This document shows positions 16,887 to 25,444 of a stretch of DNA of 64,000 bases, one piece after another. The notes below the pieces were generated by a model. The model had not been told where the DNA came from, ran no database searches, and saw only the letters and a list, made by a program, of their open reading frames with translations. The DNA lies in NCBI GenBank assembly GCA_030145625.1, contig JAQYVF010000008.1:1-64000 (forward strand). Reading direction: 5' to 3'. The stretch comes from Desulfocapsa sp. (lineage in GTDB: Bacteria; Desulfobacterota; Desulfobulbia; Desulfobulbales; Desulfocapsaceae). Positions within the stretch are counted from its first letter, which is position 1, and each line of letters begins with the position of its first letter. Both the position numbers and the translations under genes were made by a program.

Positions 16887-18038
16887 ATGGCCTTAACAAT
16901 TAACACAAATGTAGCATCCCTCAACGCCCAACGTAATCTGGGAACCTCTCAAAGTGCTCTCAACAAATCAATGCAGCGCCTTTCTTCAGGTCTGCGTATT
17001 AACAGCGCTAAAGACGATGCTGCCGGTCTTGCAATTTCTGATCGTATGACTTCGCAGATTCGTGGTTTGAATCAAGCATCCCGAAATGCCAACGATGGTA
17101 TTTCTCTTGCGCAAACGGCTGAAGGTGCTCTGCAGGAAAGTACCAATATTCTGCAGCGTATTCGTGAATTGGCTGTTCAGTCTGCCAATGATACCAACAG
17201 TGCAAGTGATCGTTCTTCTCTGAACGATGAAGTTTCTCAACTTGTGGCTGAGCTGGATCGTATTTCTGAAACTACCAGCTTTAATGGAAAGGAACTCCTT
17301 GACGGTACCATGGACAATGCGACTTTCCAGGTTGGTGCAAATGCCGGATCAAATCAGACCATTTCTTTCGCCATCGAAAGTGCACGTTCTGATGATTTAG
17401 GTGCTGACAATCTTACGACAGTAGCCGCACAGGCTGCAGTATTCTCAGCAGGATCCTTTCAGGCTACTGCTGATGCCACTGGTTCTGATGGTAACAACAT
17501 TAAAGTTAGAGTTGTAGATGGTACTGCCAATAGTACCGTGGTAACAGGTAATACCATTACTGCTACCTATCAGTTTACAGCAGCTGGCTCCGATGACATG
17601 TCTGAAATTGGTGCTCTTGTTAATGCGGCACAAAGTTTGGTTACAACTAATTTTGCAGCTACCACAAGTTCGGAAATATCAATTAATCTCGCCGGTGGAA
17701 ATGATGCCGGGTTGGAAGGAACCAGGATTATCTCTGATATTTCTGTTGCTAATCGTCAGGAAGCAGACATTACCATCGCAAGTATTAGCGGTGCACTGGA
17801 ACAGATTGATACGATTCGTGGTGGATTGGGTGCAATGCAGAATCGTTTTGAATCAACCATTGCTAACTTGAACAATGTTGCTGAAAATCTTTCAGCTGCT
17901 CGTTCTCGAATTCTTGATGCTGATATTGCTATGGAAACTTCAAGCATGACCAAGCAGAATATTCTGCAGCAGGCCGGTGTCTCTATTCTTGCACAGGCCA
18001 ACCAGGCTCCGCAGCTGGCATTGTCACTGCTCGGTTAA
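16887..18038 (+). CDS. fliC: flagellin, filament subunit
   Basis: 383 residues. The N-terminal D0/D1 region ([18 protein letters not shown]...[24 protein letters not shown]) and the C-terminal D1/D0 region ([27 protein letters not shown]...LSLLG) are canonical. The central part (about 180-290) is short and rich in Thr, Ser, Ala and Asn, giving many candidate O-glycosylation sites for the Maf system downstream. It is preceded by a sigma-28 promoter and a GGAGG site 6 nt from the ATG, and followed by a strong terminator, so it is mainly a single-gene transcript. FliS is the expected export chaperone. Confidence 0.98.
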   Translation: MALTINTNVASLNAQRNLGTSQSALNKSMQRLSSGLRINSAKDDAAGLAISDRMTSQIRGLNQASRNANDGISLAQTAEGALQESTNILQRIRELAVQSANDTNSASDRSSLNDEVSQLVAELDRISETTSFNGKELLDGTMDNATFQVGANAGSNQTISFAIESARSDDLGADNLTTVAAQAAVFSAGSFQATADATGSDGNNIKVRVVDGTANSTVVTGNTITATYQFTAAGSDDMSEIGALVNAAQSLVTTNFAATTSSEISINLAGGNDAGLEGTRIISDISVANRQEADITIASISGALEQIDTIRGGLGAMQNRFESTIANLNNVAENLSAARSRILDADIAMETSSMTKQNILQQAGVSILAQANQAPQLALSLLG

Positions 18039-18054
18039 TTTACGGGCTAATCTT

Positions 18055-18085
18055 CTGGGGGCCGGTTTATCCGGTCCCCAGTTTT
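18055..18085 (+). terminator. flagellin terminator
   Basis: CTGGGGGCCGG-TTTAT-CCGGTCCCCAG forms an 11-bp stem (one G-U pair) followed by TTTT. Confidence 0.85.
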
Positions 18086-18128
18086 CCCTTATTCGACTTA
18101 ATCAGTGACGGGGGTGGAGGGTACCGCA

Positions 18129-18476
18129 ATGAACGTTGAAGCAATTAATGTACAGAACAATGCTGAACTCCAGATGCGAAAAGCGTCTGATCAAGTTTCT
18201 GAGGCACGAAAGCAAAAAGAAGTACAGGTTCAAAGTGAATCTGTAGAAAAAAAGCAGGTTCAACCGGAAGAATTGCTGCAGCAGATTAAATCCTTGACCG
18301 AGGACGGGCTGTACAGTGTTCATTTTGAAACTGATGAACGGTCCAATGGTATGGTGGTCAAGATTGTTGATCGTACAAATGATGAAGTGATCCGTCAGGT
18401 ACCTGCTGAAGAGTTGCTTGAATTGAAAGCGGCTCTGGATGATTTGCGCGGTAATATTATCGATACAGAAGGTTGA
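18129..18476 (+). CDS. flaG: FlaG family protein
   Basis: 115 residues with the start moved to the ATG at 18129, which has GGAGGG 8 nt upstream; the track start (GTG 18105) has no site. The C-terminal half (YSVHFETDERSNGMVVKIVDRTNDEVIRQVPAEELLELK) is the FlaG domain. FlaG lies between flagellin and FliD in many polar flagellates and affects filament length. The N-terminal half is charged and probably coiled. A 21-nt tandem duplication covers the stop codon. Confidence 0.9.
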   Translation: MNVEAINVQNNAELQMRKASDQVSEARKQKEVQVQSESVEKKQVQPEELLQQIKSLTEDGLYSVHFETDERSNGMVVKIVDRTNDEVIRQVPAEELLELKAALDDLRGNIIDTEG

Positions 18477-18502
18477 AGTAACGATACAGAAGGTTGATTT
18501 AC
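18461..18502 (+). repeat. 21-nt tandem duplication at the flaG stop
   Basis: CGATACAGAAGGTTGA occurs at 18461-18476 and again at 18482-18497. The second copy lies in the flaG-fliD gap. It looks like a recent slippage duplication that keeps the first stop codon. Confidence 0.85.
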
Positions 18503-18542
18503 ATAGAGCTGAGAGTTTTCTACTGGTTCTGGGGAGATAGTT

Positions 18543-20168
18543 ATGGCCATCACATTTGGAGGTCTGGCAACAGGTCTGGATACCAATACAATTGTCAAAG
18601 AGTTGATGGCGTTGGAGCGTCGGCCGCTTAACACCCTTGAGATAGATAAGGCATGGTTTGAAAGGCGACAGACAGAGTATTCAACCTTAGATGGAAAGTT
18701 AAAAGGGTTTCTGTCAAAAATTGAAAATCTTGGCTCCAGTGAAAATTTAAGGCAGAAAAAGGTCACTGCGTCTAACGAGGATTTCCTTTCGGTTACAGCG
18801 AGTTCTGAAGCCCTTCCTGGATCCAGTTATCAGGTTGAGGTTGTTTCCATGGCCCAGGTAGAAAAAAATGTCAGCCAGGGCTACGCGTCTAAAATTACCA
18901 ATAATTTTGGTACAGGTGAACTTACTTTCAGTGTAGGCGAAAATGATCCTGTCACAATCAGTATCGATGGAACAAATAATTCGCTTGAAGGGATTATGCA
19001 GGCGATCAATGACGCTGATGTTGGAGTAAATGCCGCAATTATTAATGATGGAACTGACAATCCTTATCGTCTTGTATTGACAGGTGAAGATGCCGCTACG
19101 TCCTATTCCATGACTTCGACGTTGCCAACCTTTAATGGCGACATCAGTACTCAGTTGCAGGCTGGTGGCTTTACAGATCAGGATGACGCAGTTTTCGGAA
19201 GCGGCACCATTGATTTGTCAACAGGAGATCAAATCACTCTTAGTGATTCTTCGAACTCCTTGACCGATATCATGGACGCCATCAATAATGAAAGTGGCGT
19301 CACTGGTGTAACTGCTTCTATCGTCGCTGACGGTGATAATTTTGTAATCTCTCTCAGTGGTGGGGAAACGATTACTGCAACAGATCTGAGTGGCGGTAAC
19401 TATGATGCTTTTAGTTTCACTGAAACCCAGGCGGCAACACAGGCACATATTCGTGTAGATTCAGTCGATATCTATTCCGATTCCAATGTATTAGACGAGG
19501 CTATCCCAGGTTTGACTCTGGACCTGGTCAGTGCTGAAGAAGGGACAACTACTACTATCTCTGTCTCGCTTGATGAGGCAGCAATAAAATCTCAGATTGA
19601 GATGTTTGTGCAGGGATACAATGATGTTGCAGCTTTTATAAATTCGCAAGCAACAACGGAAGATTCCAACGGTGGAATTCTAGGCGGTGAGGCAACTATT
19701 AACAGTGTTAAAAGACGTCTTCAAAGCTTTCTTACAACATCTGTTAATACAAGTGGCAATTTATCCACTTTGTCTCAATTAGGGTTGAAAACACAAAAAG
19801 ATGGAACCCTTGAGCTTGATGATTCTGTTTTAACAGATGCAATTCAAAATGATCTGGATAGTGTTGAGAAGTTACTGGTCGGTGAAGATGAGACAGAGGG
19901 AATTGCGGTTCAATTCCAGAATTATCTGGAAGGGATAACTGATTCGATAGATGGAATAGCGGCGACAAACAAAGAAAGCACTGGAGCGACTGTTGCCAAT
20001 ATTGAGAATCGTATGGAACAGTTAGAATTACGCATGGAGAAGAGGGAAGAAACCTTGCGTAATAAATTCAGTGCCATGGAGCTGTTAGTCAGCAGTATGA
20101 ACTCACAGAGTTCTTTCTTAAGTCAACAGCTCGATATGCTTACCAATATGATGACGGGGAATAGATAA
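18543..20168 (+). CDS. fliD: flagellar filament cap protein FliD (HAP2)
   Basis: 541 residues. The N-terminal FliD_N domain (MAITFGGLATGLDTNTIVKELMALERRPL) and C-terminal FliD_C domain with a terminal coiled coil (NIENRMEQLELRMEKREETLRNKFSAMELLVSSMNSQSSF) are both present. FliD forms the cap at which flagellin folds during filament growth. GGGGAGA precedes the ATG. Its last codon overlaps the fliS start (ATGA-type junction near 20168), indicating translational coupling. Confidence 0.96.
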   Translation: MAITFGGLATGLDTNTIVKELMALERRPLNTLEIDKAWFERRQTEYSTLDGKLKGFLSKIENLGSSENLRQKKVTASNEDFLSVTASSEALPGSSYQVEVVSMAQVEKNVSQGYASKITNNFGTGELTFSVGENDPVTISIDGTNNSLEGIMQAINDADVGVNAAIINDGTDNPYRLVLTGEDAATSYSMTSTLPTFNGDISTQLQAGGFTDQDDAVFGSGTIDLSTGDQITLSDSSNSLTDIMDAINNESGVTGVTASIVADGDNFVISLSGGETITATDLSGGNYDAFSFTETQAATQAHIRVDSVDIYSDSNVLDEAIPGLTLDLVSAEEGTTTTISVSLDEAAIKSQIEMFVQGYNDVAAFINSQATTEDSNGGILGGEATINSVKRRLQSFLTTSVNTSGNLSTLSQLGLKTQKDGTLELDDSVLTDAIQNDLDSVEKLLVGEDETEGIAVQFQNYLEGITDSIDGIAATNKESTGATVANIENRMEQLELRMEKREETLRNKFSAMELLVSSMNSQSSFLSQQLDMLTNMMTGNR

Positions 20169-20593
20169 TGAACGCCTATATGAACCAATACCAAAATAAT
20201 CAGATTCAGACCGCATCTCCAGAGAAGATCCTGATTATGCTGTACGACGGAGCTATTCGTTTTACCCGTCAGGCTATTTTGGCTATGGATGCTGGAGATA
20301 GGGCTGTCCAAGGCGAGAAGATCAGTCGAGTGATGGCCATTGTTTGTGAGTTTTCCAATACCCTCGATCATGAAATTGGCGGGGAGATAGCTGTAGAACT
20401 AGATGCTCTCTATAATTTTATGACCCGTGAGTTGACACGAGCTAATCTAAAAGGGGATCGCAAGGCTTTGGAGACAGTGGAAGATCTGCTTTCCGGATTG
20501 CGGGAAACCTGGGTTGAAGCGGCAAAAATTTATGCAAGGGAAAAGCAGGTAGAGAGTGAAGTGGTAGGTGAAAGTCTTTCTGTGGCACTTTAG
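20168..20593 (+). CDS. fliS: flagellin export chaperone FliS
   Basis: 141 residues. The family N-terminus YQNNQIQTASPEKILIMLYDGAIRFTRQA is clear. FliS is a four-helix cytoplasmic chaperone that binds the flagellin C-terminus and prevents early polymerisation. In species with FliW it also helps set free flagellin levels sensed by FliW-CsrA. Its start overlaps the fliD stop. Confidence 0.96.
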   Translation: MNAYMNQYQNNQIQTASPEKILIMLYDGAIRFTRQAILAMDAGDRAVQGEKISRVMAIVCEFSNTLDHEIGGEIAVELDALYNFMTRELTRANLKGDRKALETVEDLLSGLRETWVEAAKIYAREKQVESEVVGESLSVAL

Positions 20594-20603
20594 GGAAAAA
20601 AGA

Positions 20604-21020
20604 ATGGGCGAATTTGATCCTCAAACTGAAAAGCTTCTCAAGTCCTCGTTTGAGCAGTATCGTGAAATTTTGCAACAGGCTGAAAATCTGTTGAAAATGA
20701 TGGATGCCTGTGATTATTCTCAGGTAGATGAACATGTGATTAGGTCACAGCAGTTGCAGAGTGAGGCAAGCCGACAGGATGAACAGTTGCTGCCGCTGCT
20801 TACACTTGATCTTCCGACCTGGGAAAAGCATACTCAGTATCAGAATCGTCTAGATTGTATTAGATCAATTGTTGAGCTTAACAAGGTACTTTTGCCGAAG
20901 ATTCATGGCGTCATGGCAATTACTAAGGCAGAGCTTGGGAATCTGAGTGGTGGCCGTAATGCTCTTGTTGGTTACGCTTCACAGGATGCTGACAAGCGAG
21001 TTTTTCTCGGAATTGGTTAA
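20604..21020 (+). CDS. putative FliT-position flagellar protein
   Basis: 138 residues from the ATG at 20604; the track start at 20568 lies inside fliS. The protein is largely helical (EQYREILQQAENLLKMMDACDYSQVDEHVIRSQQLQ) and has no strong family motif. The place after fliS is where fliT (FliD chaperone) normally sits, and size and helical character fit. The C-terminal NLSGGRNALVGYASQ resembles FlgN-type chaperone tails. A cytoplasmic export chaperone role is inferred from position only. Confidence 0.6.
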   Translation: MGEFDPQTEKLLKSSFEQYREILQQAENLLKMMDACDYSQVDEHVIRSQQLQSEASRQDEQLLPLLTLDLPTWEKHTQYQNRLDCIRSIVELNKVLLPKIHGVMAITKAELGNLSGGRNALVGYASQDADKRVFLGIG

Positions 21021-21105
21021 TGATAGGCAGGGATCTTGGGGGATCTGAAAATAGAATAATCAGGTTAAGGAGTATCAAAAAAATCAGATATCTTTGGTGT
21101 AGTGG

Positions 21106-21504
21106 ATGAAAACGATAGATGTCTTATTCAGCGAGTCCATTGAACAATATCAAAGTTTCACTGCACAAACCGTGGGACTTAGGGAAAATATTGATTCTCT
21201 CCCCATTGGAAAAATAGTGCAGAGGTTGGAATCAATAAAACAGCTACAGGAAGATATCGCTGAGCGAGACGGAAAACTTCACGTGATTATGGACTTTACC
21301 GGATCAGAGGTTCTTGAAAATCCTCTTACTGGAGAGTATCAGCGCGCCCTTGATGCTGCTATCAGTGAAACTGACAGAGTTGCATCAAAAATGCAGCTTC
21401 GCAAGATATTGCTGATGCAGAAAACAAGCAGAATACAGGCCTTTAAAAAAGACTCATTCGAGTATATTACGGCTATAAAAAAATACAACAGTTTGGTACA
21501 GTAA
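21106..21504 (+). CDS. small helical protein of unknown function
   Basis: 132 residues (MKTIDVLFSESIEQYQSF...). The sequence is charged, probably coiled coil in the middle (IGKIVQRLESIKQLQEDIAERDGK), with no signal peptide or membrane segment. I do not recognise the family. It is the last plus-strand gene of the fliC-fliS group, 86 nt after the FliT-position gene, so it may be a flagellar chaperone or regulator. The gene is conserved-looking in codon pattern and distinct from the convergent island gene that follows. Confidence 0.6.
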   Translation: MKTIDVLFSESIEQYQSFTAQTVGLRENIDSLPIGKIVQRLESIKQLQEDIAERDGKLHVIMDFTGSEVLENPLTGEYQRALDAAISETDRVASKMQLRKILLMQKTSRIQAFKKDSFEYITAIKKYNSLVQ

Positions 21505-21590
21505 AGAATTTTTTCCAGCTATTGTTCTTCAATAATTGTCAATACTCTTTTGACAACTTTACGTTTAATCCACCCGGAAGTATATATTCT

Positions 21591-23576
21591 TCATTCCTTT
21601 TGAGAGGCAATGTGTTGTGTTTGAGTAGGCTCAATCTTCAAGCAGAAAGGGAGTAATTCTCTATTGCAGCTCACTGTATCGTCGGTTTCGCTTATGGAAA
21701 AGAAGAGCCGAAACAATTTACTTTCTTTGCAAAACATGTGTTGAACTAACGGCATACAGGCGCATTCGTCTGGTGCCCAGGAGAACATGAGTCCCTTATT
21801 ATCTGTTTGTACAATTATTCCACCATTTGTTGAACCAAAACCACCGTTGCTTGAGACGAGAGTAGACGCAACAGAAGAGTGATCGAATTCATGATTTAGT
21901 GAAAAATGTTCTTGAGCTGGCCCTCCGTTGGCTGTAATTATTTCTATATTGTCGCCCAGGCTCTCCGGTAAAAAAGTCATTATACCGGCTCTGATTGAGC
22001 TGATATACGTCTGTGTGCCTGCATCAAAAACATAGCATAGAGAAACAGACTCTGTATCTCGAGCAATTGTTATAGTCTTGAGCAATACACCAAGTTTAGT
22101 ATTAATTTCACTGCTTATTTCAAGTTCATTTTCTGTCCATTTAAATTTTGGTATAACAGGCTCGAGATCTGTTGTACGGGTGTGTTCAGTTGGAAGTTCG
22201 GCCACTAAATTCCCACTGTAAAAATCTGCACCAAAGGCAATGGATTTATAATAGCCATGCGGTAGGCTACCCACCAATGTTGAAAAATCGTGACTCTTAA
22301 AGGCCAGCGATTTTATAGCCATTCCCCTTCGCATGTTCAATACCAATTCAATTTGAGCGGTCTTTACAGATAAATATATGTTGTCGTTTTTCCATTTGAT
22401 TTCAAAACCTTTTTTGTCAGCAGCAACGATAGGATAGCAACAAGCTTCTTTGGGTTTCACCAAGTTATGTTCGCGTAAAAAACATCTCAGTTCTTCAGTC
22501 ATTTTATCCCAGCGTTTTTTTTCGATATGTGTCCGAAAATCACTGGCCCAGAATTCACAAAGTTTCAGCCAATCCTCTTTGTTATCGTTTGAAGTTTGAG
22601 ATAAATGTCTTCTGATGCGGTGACACATGGTGTTCAGCCACAAATCATTTCTGCCGGTTATTGCCCAACGAGCAATGTTATATTTTGCTTGTTTTTTTAC
22701 TGGGATGGGATGAGATGCTGAAGTTAAACGTGAGACCGTCCGGTTAACAGATTGGTTGTTGATTCGGAGTGCCTGGCCAGGTGAAATCCACTCTATTTCT
22801 GTTTCTTCGGCAACTGATCTTAAAAGATCACGTAGACGATTCCATTCTCCTTCGATATGTATTGAGCGCTCCTGACCGAAACGACCGGGGCGATAATCAA
22901 AAATTTCAGCATCATTGCAGTATAGAGGCAGAAGCTCTTCACCGTCACCTATACGTTTTTTCAAGTACTGCAAATAATCAGTTTTCGCAATATCTCCGTG
23001 AGCATAATGTTGGATCTTCTGAAAGAGAATAGAATCTGCCCATAACACGGGTAAGACAGCATCAGTTGTCCCTTTAGCATGGGTTGGGACAGCAGACATT
23101 TGTGCACCATCAAGATCCAAGGCTAGGCGTACATTGTCCCTGTCCATGATAAAACCCTGGTAGGCGAACTCGGTATACAGTTCAATCAGACTGTTGGAAT
23201 AGGCCATTTCGTTAACTAATACAATGTTCGGTCGAACATCGAGGACACGCTCGTATTCTTGTAATCCCAGTCTCTGGTTCCAGACATTTACCTCGTGGGG
23301 GACGAGTGGAGCAATAATCTGGCAGTAGCCGCTGCCAATGAGTTCACACTGCTTGGCTTTTAACAATTTTTTAAATTGGGTTATCCAGCCAGGGTCAATT
23401 TGTTCTATCTGTTTCAGGGTCCAGCCTGTAAGCTCAACACCCACAGGAATAGCCGTTTCTTCGATGAATCGCAGTAAGGAATGATAGCAAATGTTGATGA
23501 CATCTGACCGTGATTCAGCGGCAATTGAAGAGAATGCGAGATTAAGATGAAAAATTATATAACCTTTTGGGTGCAT
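21591..23576 (-). CDS. glycoside hydrolase family 57-like protein
   Basis: 661 residues. The N-terminal part (about 1-300) resembles the GH57 barrel: an opening IIFHLNLAFS, a VGVELTGWTLKQI segment, GSGYCQIIAPLVPHEV and a NEMAYSNSLIELY segment. The C-terminal 280 residues are beta-rich, with no recognised family. GH57 enzymes cut or transfer alpha-glucans, but members in sugar-biosynthesis clusters can act on other glycans. It is the last gene of the minus-strand TPP-SDR-ATP-grasp-NeuB-PseG operon and directly abuts the PseG-like gene. The substrate is unknown; processing of the operon's own glycan is plausible. Confidence 0.65.
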   Translation of the reverse strand: MHPKGYIIFHLNLAFSSIAAESRSDVINICYHSLLRFIEETAIPVGVELTGWTLKQIEQIDPGWITQFKKLLKAKQCELIGSGYCQIIAPLVPHEVNVWNQRLGLQEYERVLDVRPNIVLVNEMAYSNSLIELYTEFAYQGFIMDRDNVRLALDLDGAQMSAVPTHAKGTTDAVLPVLWADSILFQKIQHYAHGDIAKTDYLQYLKKRIGDGEELLPLYCNDAEIFDYRPGRFGQERSIHIEGEWNRLRDLLRSVAEETEIEWISPGQALRINNQSVNRTVSRLTSASHPIPVKKQAKYNIARWAITGRNDLWLNTMCHRIRRHLSQTSNDNKEDWLKLCEFWASDFRTHIEKKRWDKMTEELRCFLREHNLVKPKEACCYPIVAADKKGFEIKWKNDNIYLSVKTAQIELVLNMRRGMAIKSLAFKSHDFSTLVGSLPHGYYKSIAFGADFYSGNLVAELPTEHTRTTDLEPVIPKFKWTENELEISSEINTKLGVLLKTITIARDTESVSLCYVFDAGTQTYISSIRAGIMTFLPESLGDNIEIITANGGPAQEHFSLNHEFDHSSVASTLVSSNGGFGSTNGGIIVQTDNKGLMFSWAPDECACMPLVQHMFCKESKLFRLFFSISETDDTVSCNRELLPFCLKIEPTQTQHIASQKE

Positions 23577-24587
23577 TTAAGTACCTATGAGTGAGCAGAT
23601 TAGCTTAGCAAGTTGTTGTGCACCGTTTACTGATAATTTTTCCAATGCACTTTGTGAGCATGCCTGTGCGAGATCCGTATCATTCATCAGCATAACAAGT
23701 CTCTGTGCTGCAGAATCAGAGGTATTGCAGACAACCGCAACTTTCTCTTTTGCCAAGGCCTCAAGTTCCGGCTGATCTTTAGCATCATAGGGGGAAAAAA
23801 CAACTGCTGGTATACCATATTGCAAGACCTCAAAGAATGAGACACCAAAGACTGTCAGGACATAATTACTTTGGACTATCAGTTCATCGAGTTGTGGTGG
23901 GGCGGTGTGTACGTGCCAGTTTAATCGTTGGTTGGCAGGTATCGTTGGTGGATTGGCGTAAGGTCCACGAACCCAGTGTATTTCTGATTCTTGAGGCAGT
24001 AAATTGTCAAGCTGTTGAGGAAGGCTGTTTCCTAAGTGAGTAACATCACCACCGCCTGTCAGAACCAAAATATTGCTGCCTGGTTTCCAGGCTTGGTTTG
24101 GCAGGCGTTGTTGAATCAAAAAGCTGTCCCAACCAGATTTTAACTTGTTAGTGCAGGAAGGTATCTTACTTGAATCAAAATAAAAAGATGGAACCCAGGT
24201 GAAATCAAGAAGTTGACAATACTTGACCAGTGAATCGATACCAACTAAGCGGATATCGCGTGATTGTAACCATGCAAACAGTTCTTCCAGAGTAGGGGAG
24301 AGCATCTTTGGATAAAGATCAAAGACCACAATACTGGGGGTGATTGCTTCCACTGTTGTTTTTACAGACGTTACAAAATCGTTTTCAGGTGAGTGGCATG
24401 AGAAGTTGAAGGAGGCGAGTTCTTCATTTTCGATTGTATCGCCGAAAATTAAAAATTCTGGCTGAGCACTGCCGGTTTTCCTTATTGCTTGAGCCAAGGC
24501 CATTAATCTCGCTAGATGACCAAGGCCCATACTACTCGACGCATGGCAAACCAGTAAAACAGGTGGTACCGTCATAGCATTTTGCAC
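23577..24587 (-). CDS. PseG-like nucleotide-sugar hydrolase or glycosyltransferase
   Basis: 336 residues with a GT-B/MurG-like fold. The N-terminal SSSMGLGHLARLMALAQ matches the GxGH loop of PseG, which removes UDP from UDP-2,4-diacetamido-2,4,6-trideoxy-altrose in pseudaminic acid synthesis. The C-terminal half has ILVLTGGGDVT and a donor-binding-like segment SFFEVLQYGIPAVVFSPY. It directly follows the NeuB-type gene, as expected for a PseG/PseI pair. It differs from standard PseG in length and motifs, so another UDP-sugar substrate or a transferase role remains possible. Confidence 0.65.
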   Translation of the reverse strand: MQNAMTVPPVLLVCHASSSMGLGHLARLMALAQAIRKTGSAQPEFLIFGDTIENEELASFNFSCHSPENDFVTSVKTTVEAITPSIVVFDLYPKMLSPTLEELFAWLQSRDIRLVGIDSLVKYCQLLDFTWVPSFYFDSSKIPSCTNKLKSGWDSFLIQQRLPNQAWKPGSNILVLTGGGDVTHLGNSLPQQLDNLLPQESEIHWVRGPYANPPTIPANQRLNWHVHTAPPQLDELIVQSNYVLTVFGVSFFEVLQYGIPAVVFSPYDAKDQPELEALAKEKVAVVCNTSDSAAQRLVMLMNDTDLAQACSQSALEKLSVNGAQQLAKLICSLIGT

Positions 24588-24588
24588 A

Positions 24589-25443
24589 TCATGGGTTGAA
24601 GGTTGAGCGAATAGATTTCAGCGGACGTAAGCCGTCTGAGGGATCTGCACGCCACATACGATCTGAATGCTCAGATTGTACTGGTGTTTTAACTCCATTT
24701 CCGTCTGCGACCAGGCCATGTTGCACTTGTTTAATCACGGCATCTATTTGGTTCGGTAGCCAGCAGTGGCCAGCGCCAAATTCTTCACCTTTACCATCCA
24801 GGTCAAGATGGAATTCTATGACTTCTGCACCCCAGCGGTGGATAGCGCGGTGAATCACACCAGCATCAACGGTATGGTCGGACCAGCCCATTCTGCATCC
24901 GGTGGTTTCACGCAATGTTTGAATAGCTGACAAATTCGCTTCCTGATAAGGTGTCGGGTAGGCAGACGTACAATGGAGGAGTGTCGGGGCGCTGCATCCA
25001 TTTTGCTTCAAGACATCGACAGCATGGAGAATTTCATCAGGGGTTGCCATGCCGGTTGAGAGGATTACAGGTTTGTGGGTTTGGGCACATGAGGCCAGTA
25101 AATCATCCCATAACAATTCATAGGAAGCAATCTTGTAAAAAACGACATGGGGTTCAAGTTCTTTGACTGCCTCTAAATAGAATGGGGTACAACTGAATTG
25201 AATTTCTTTTTCTTTGCATCGGTCAGCTAAGAGTGGCAAAAATTCCAGAGGGAGTTCCCATTTTTTCCGATCACTATGGGTTTGAGATTTTTCTAATATT
25301 TCCGGCGAAAAAAGTTGGTCTATTTTAAAGAGTTGGAATTTAACAGAATCGCAACCAATTGCTGCGGCAGTATCTATGAATTCCAGTGCTCGAGTAATAT
25401 CTTTGCAATGATTGCTGGATACTTCTGCGATAAAAAAAGTCAT
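24589..25443 (-). CDS. NeuB/PseI-family nonulosonate synthase lacking the SAF domain
   Basis: 284 residues matching the TIM-barrel domain of N-acetylneuraminate, pseudaminate and legionaminate synthases (SSNHCKDITRALEFIDTAAAIGCDSVKFQLFK, KIASYELLWDDLLA, VILSTGMATPDEI, HCTSAYPTP, GWSDHT, WGAEVIEFHLDLDG). The enzyme condenses phosphoenolpyruvate with a six-carbon sugar to give a nine-carbon sugar acid. Family members usually have about 340-350 residues and end in a SAF domain that closes the partner active site. Here the next gene starts one base after the stop, so SAF is absent rather than split. Synthase function is likely; the substrate may differ from the normal Pse intermediate. Confidence 0.85.
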   Translation of the reverse strand: MTFFIAEVSSNHCKDITRALEFIDTAAAIGCDSVKFQLFKIDQLFSPEILEKSQTHSDRKKWELPLEFLPLLADRCKEKEIQFSCTPFYLEAVKELEPHVVFYKIASYELLWDDLLASCAQTHKPVILSTGMATPDEILHAVDVLKQNGCSAPTLLHCTSAYPTPYQEANLSAIQTLRETTGCRMGWSDHTVDAGVIHRAIHRWGAEVIEFHLDLDGKGEEFGAGHCWLPNQIDAVIKQVQHGLVADGNGVKTPVQSEHSDRMWRADPSDGLRPLKSIRSTFNP

Positions 25444-25444
25444 C

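Noticed and set aside
24587-24600. Frameshift that cut off the NeuB SAF domain
   Set aside because: The next gene starts one base after the stop with a normal N-terminus, and no SAF-like sequence is visible in other frames there.
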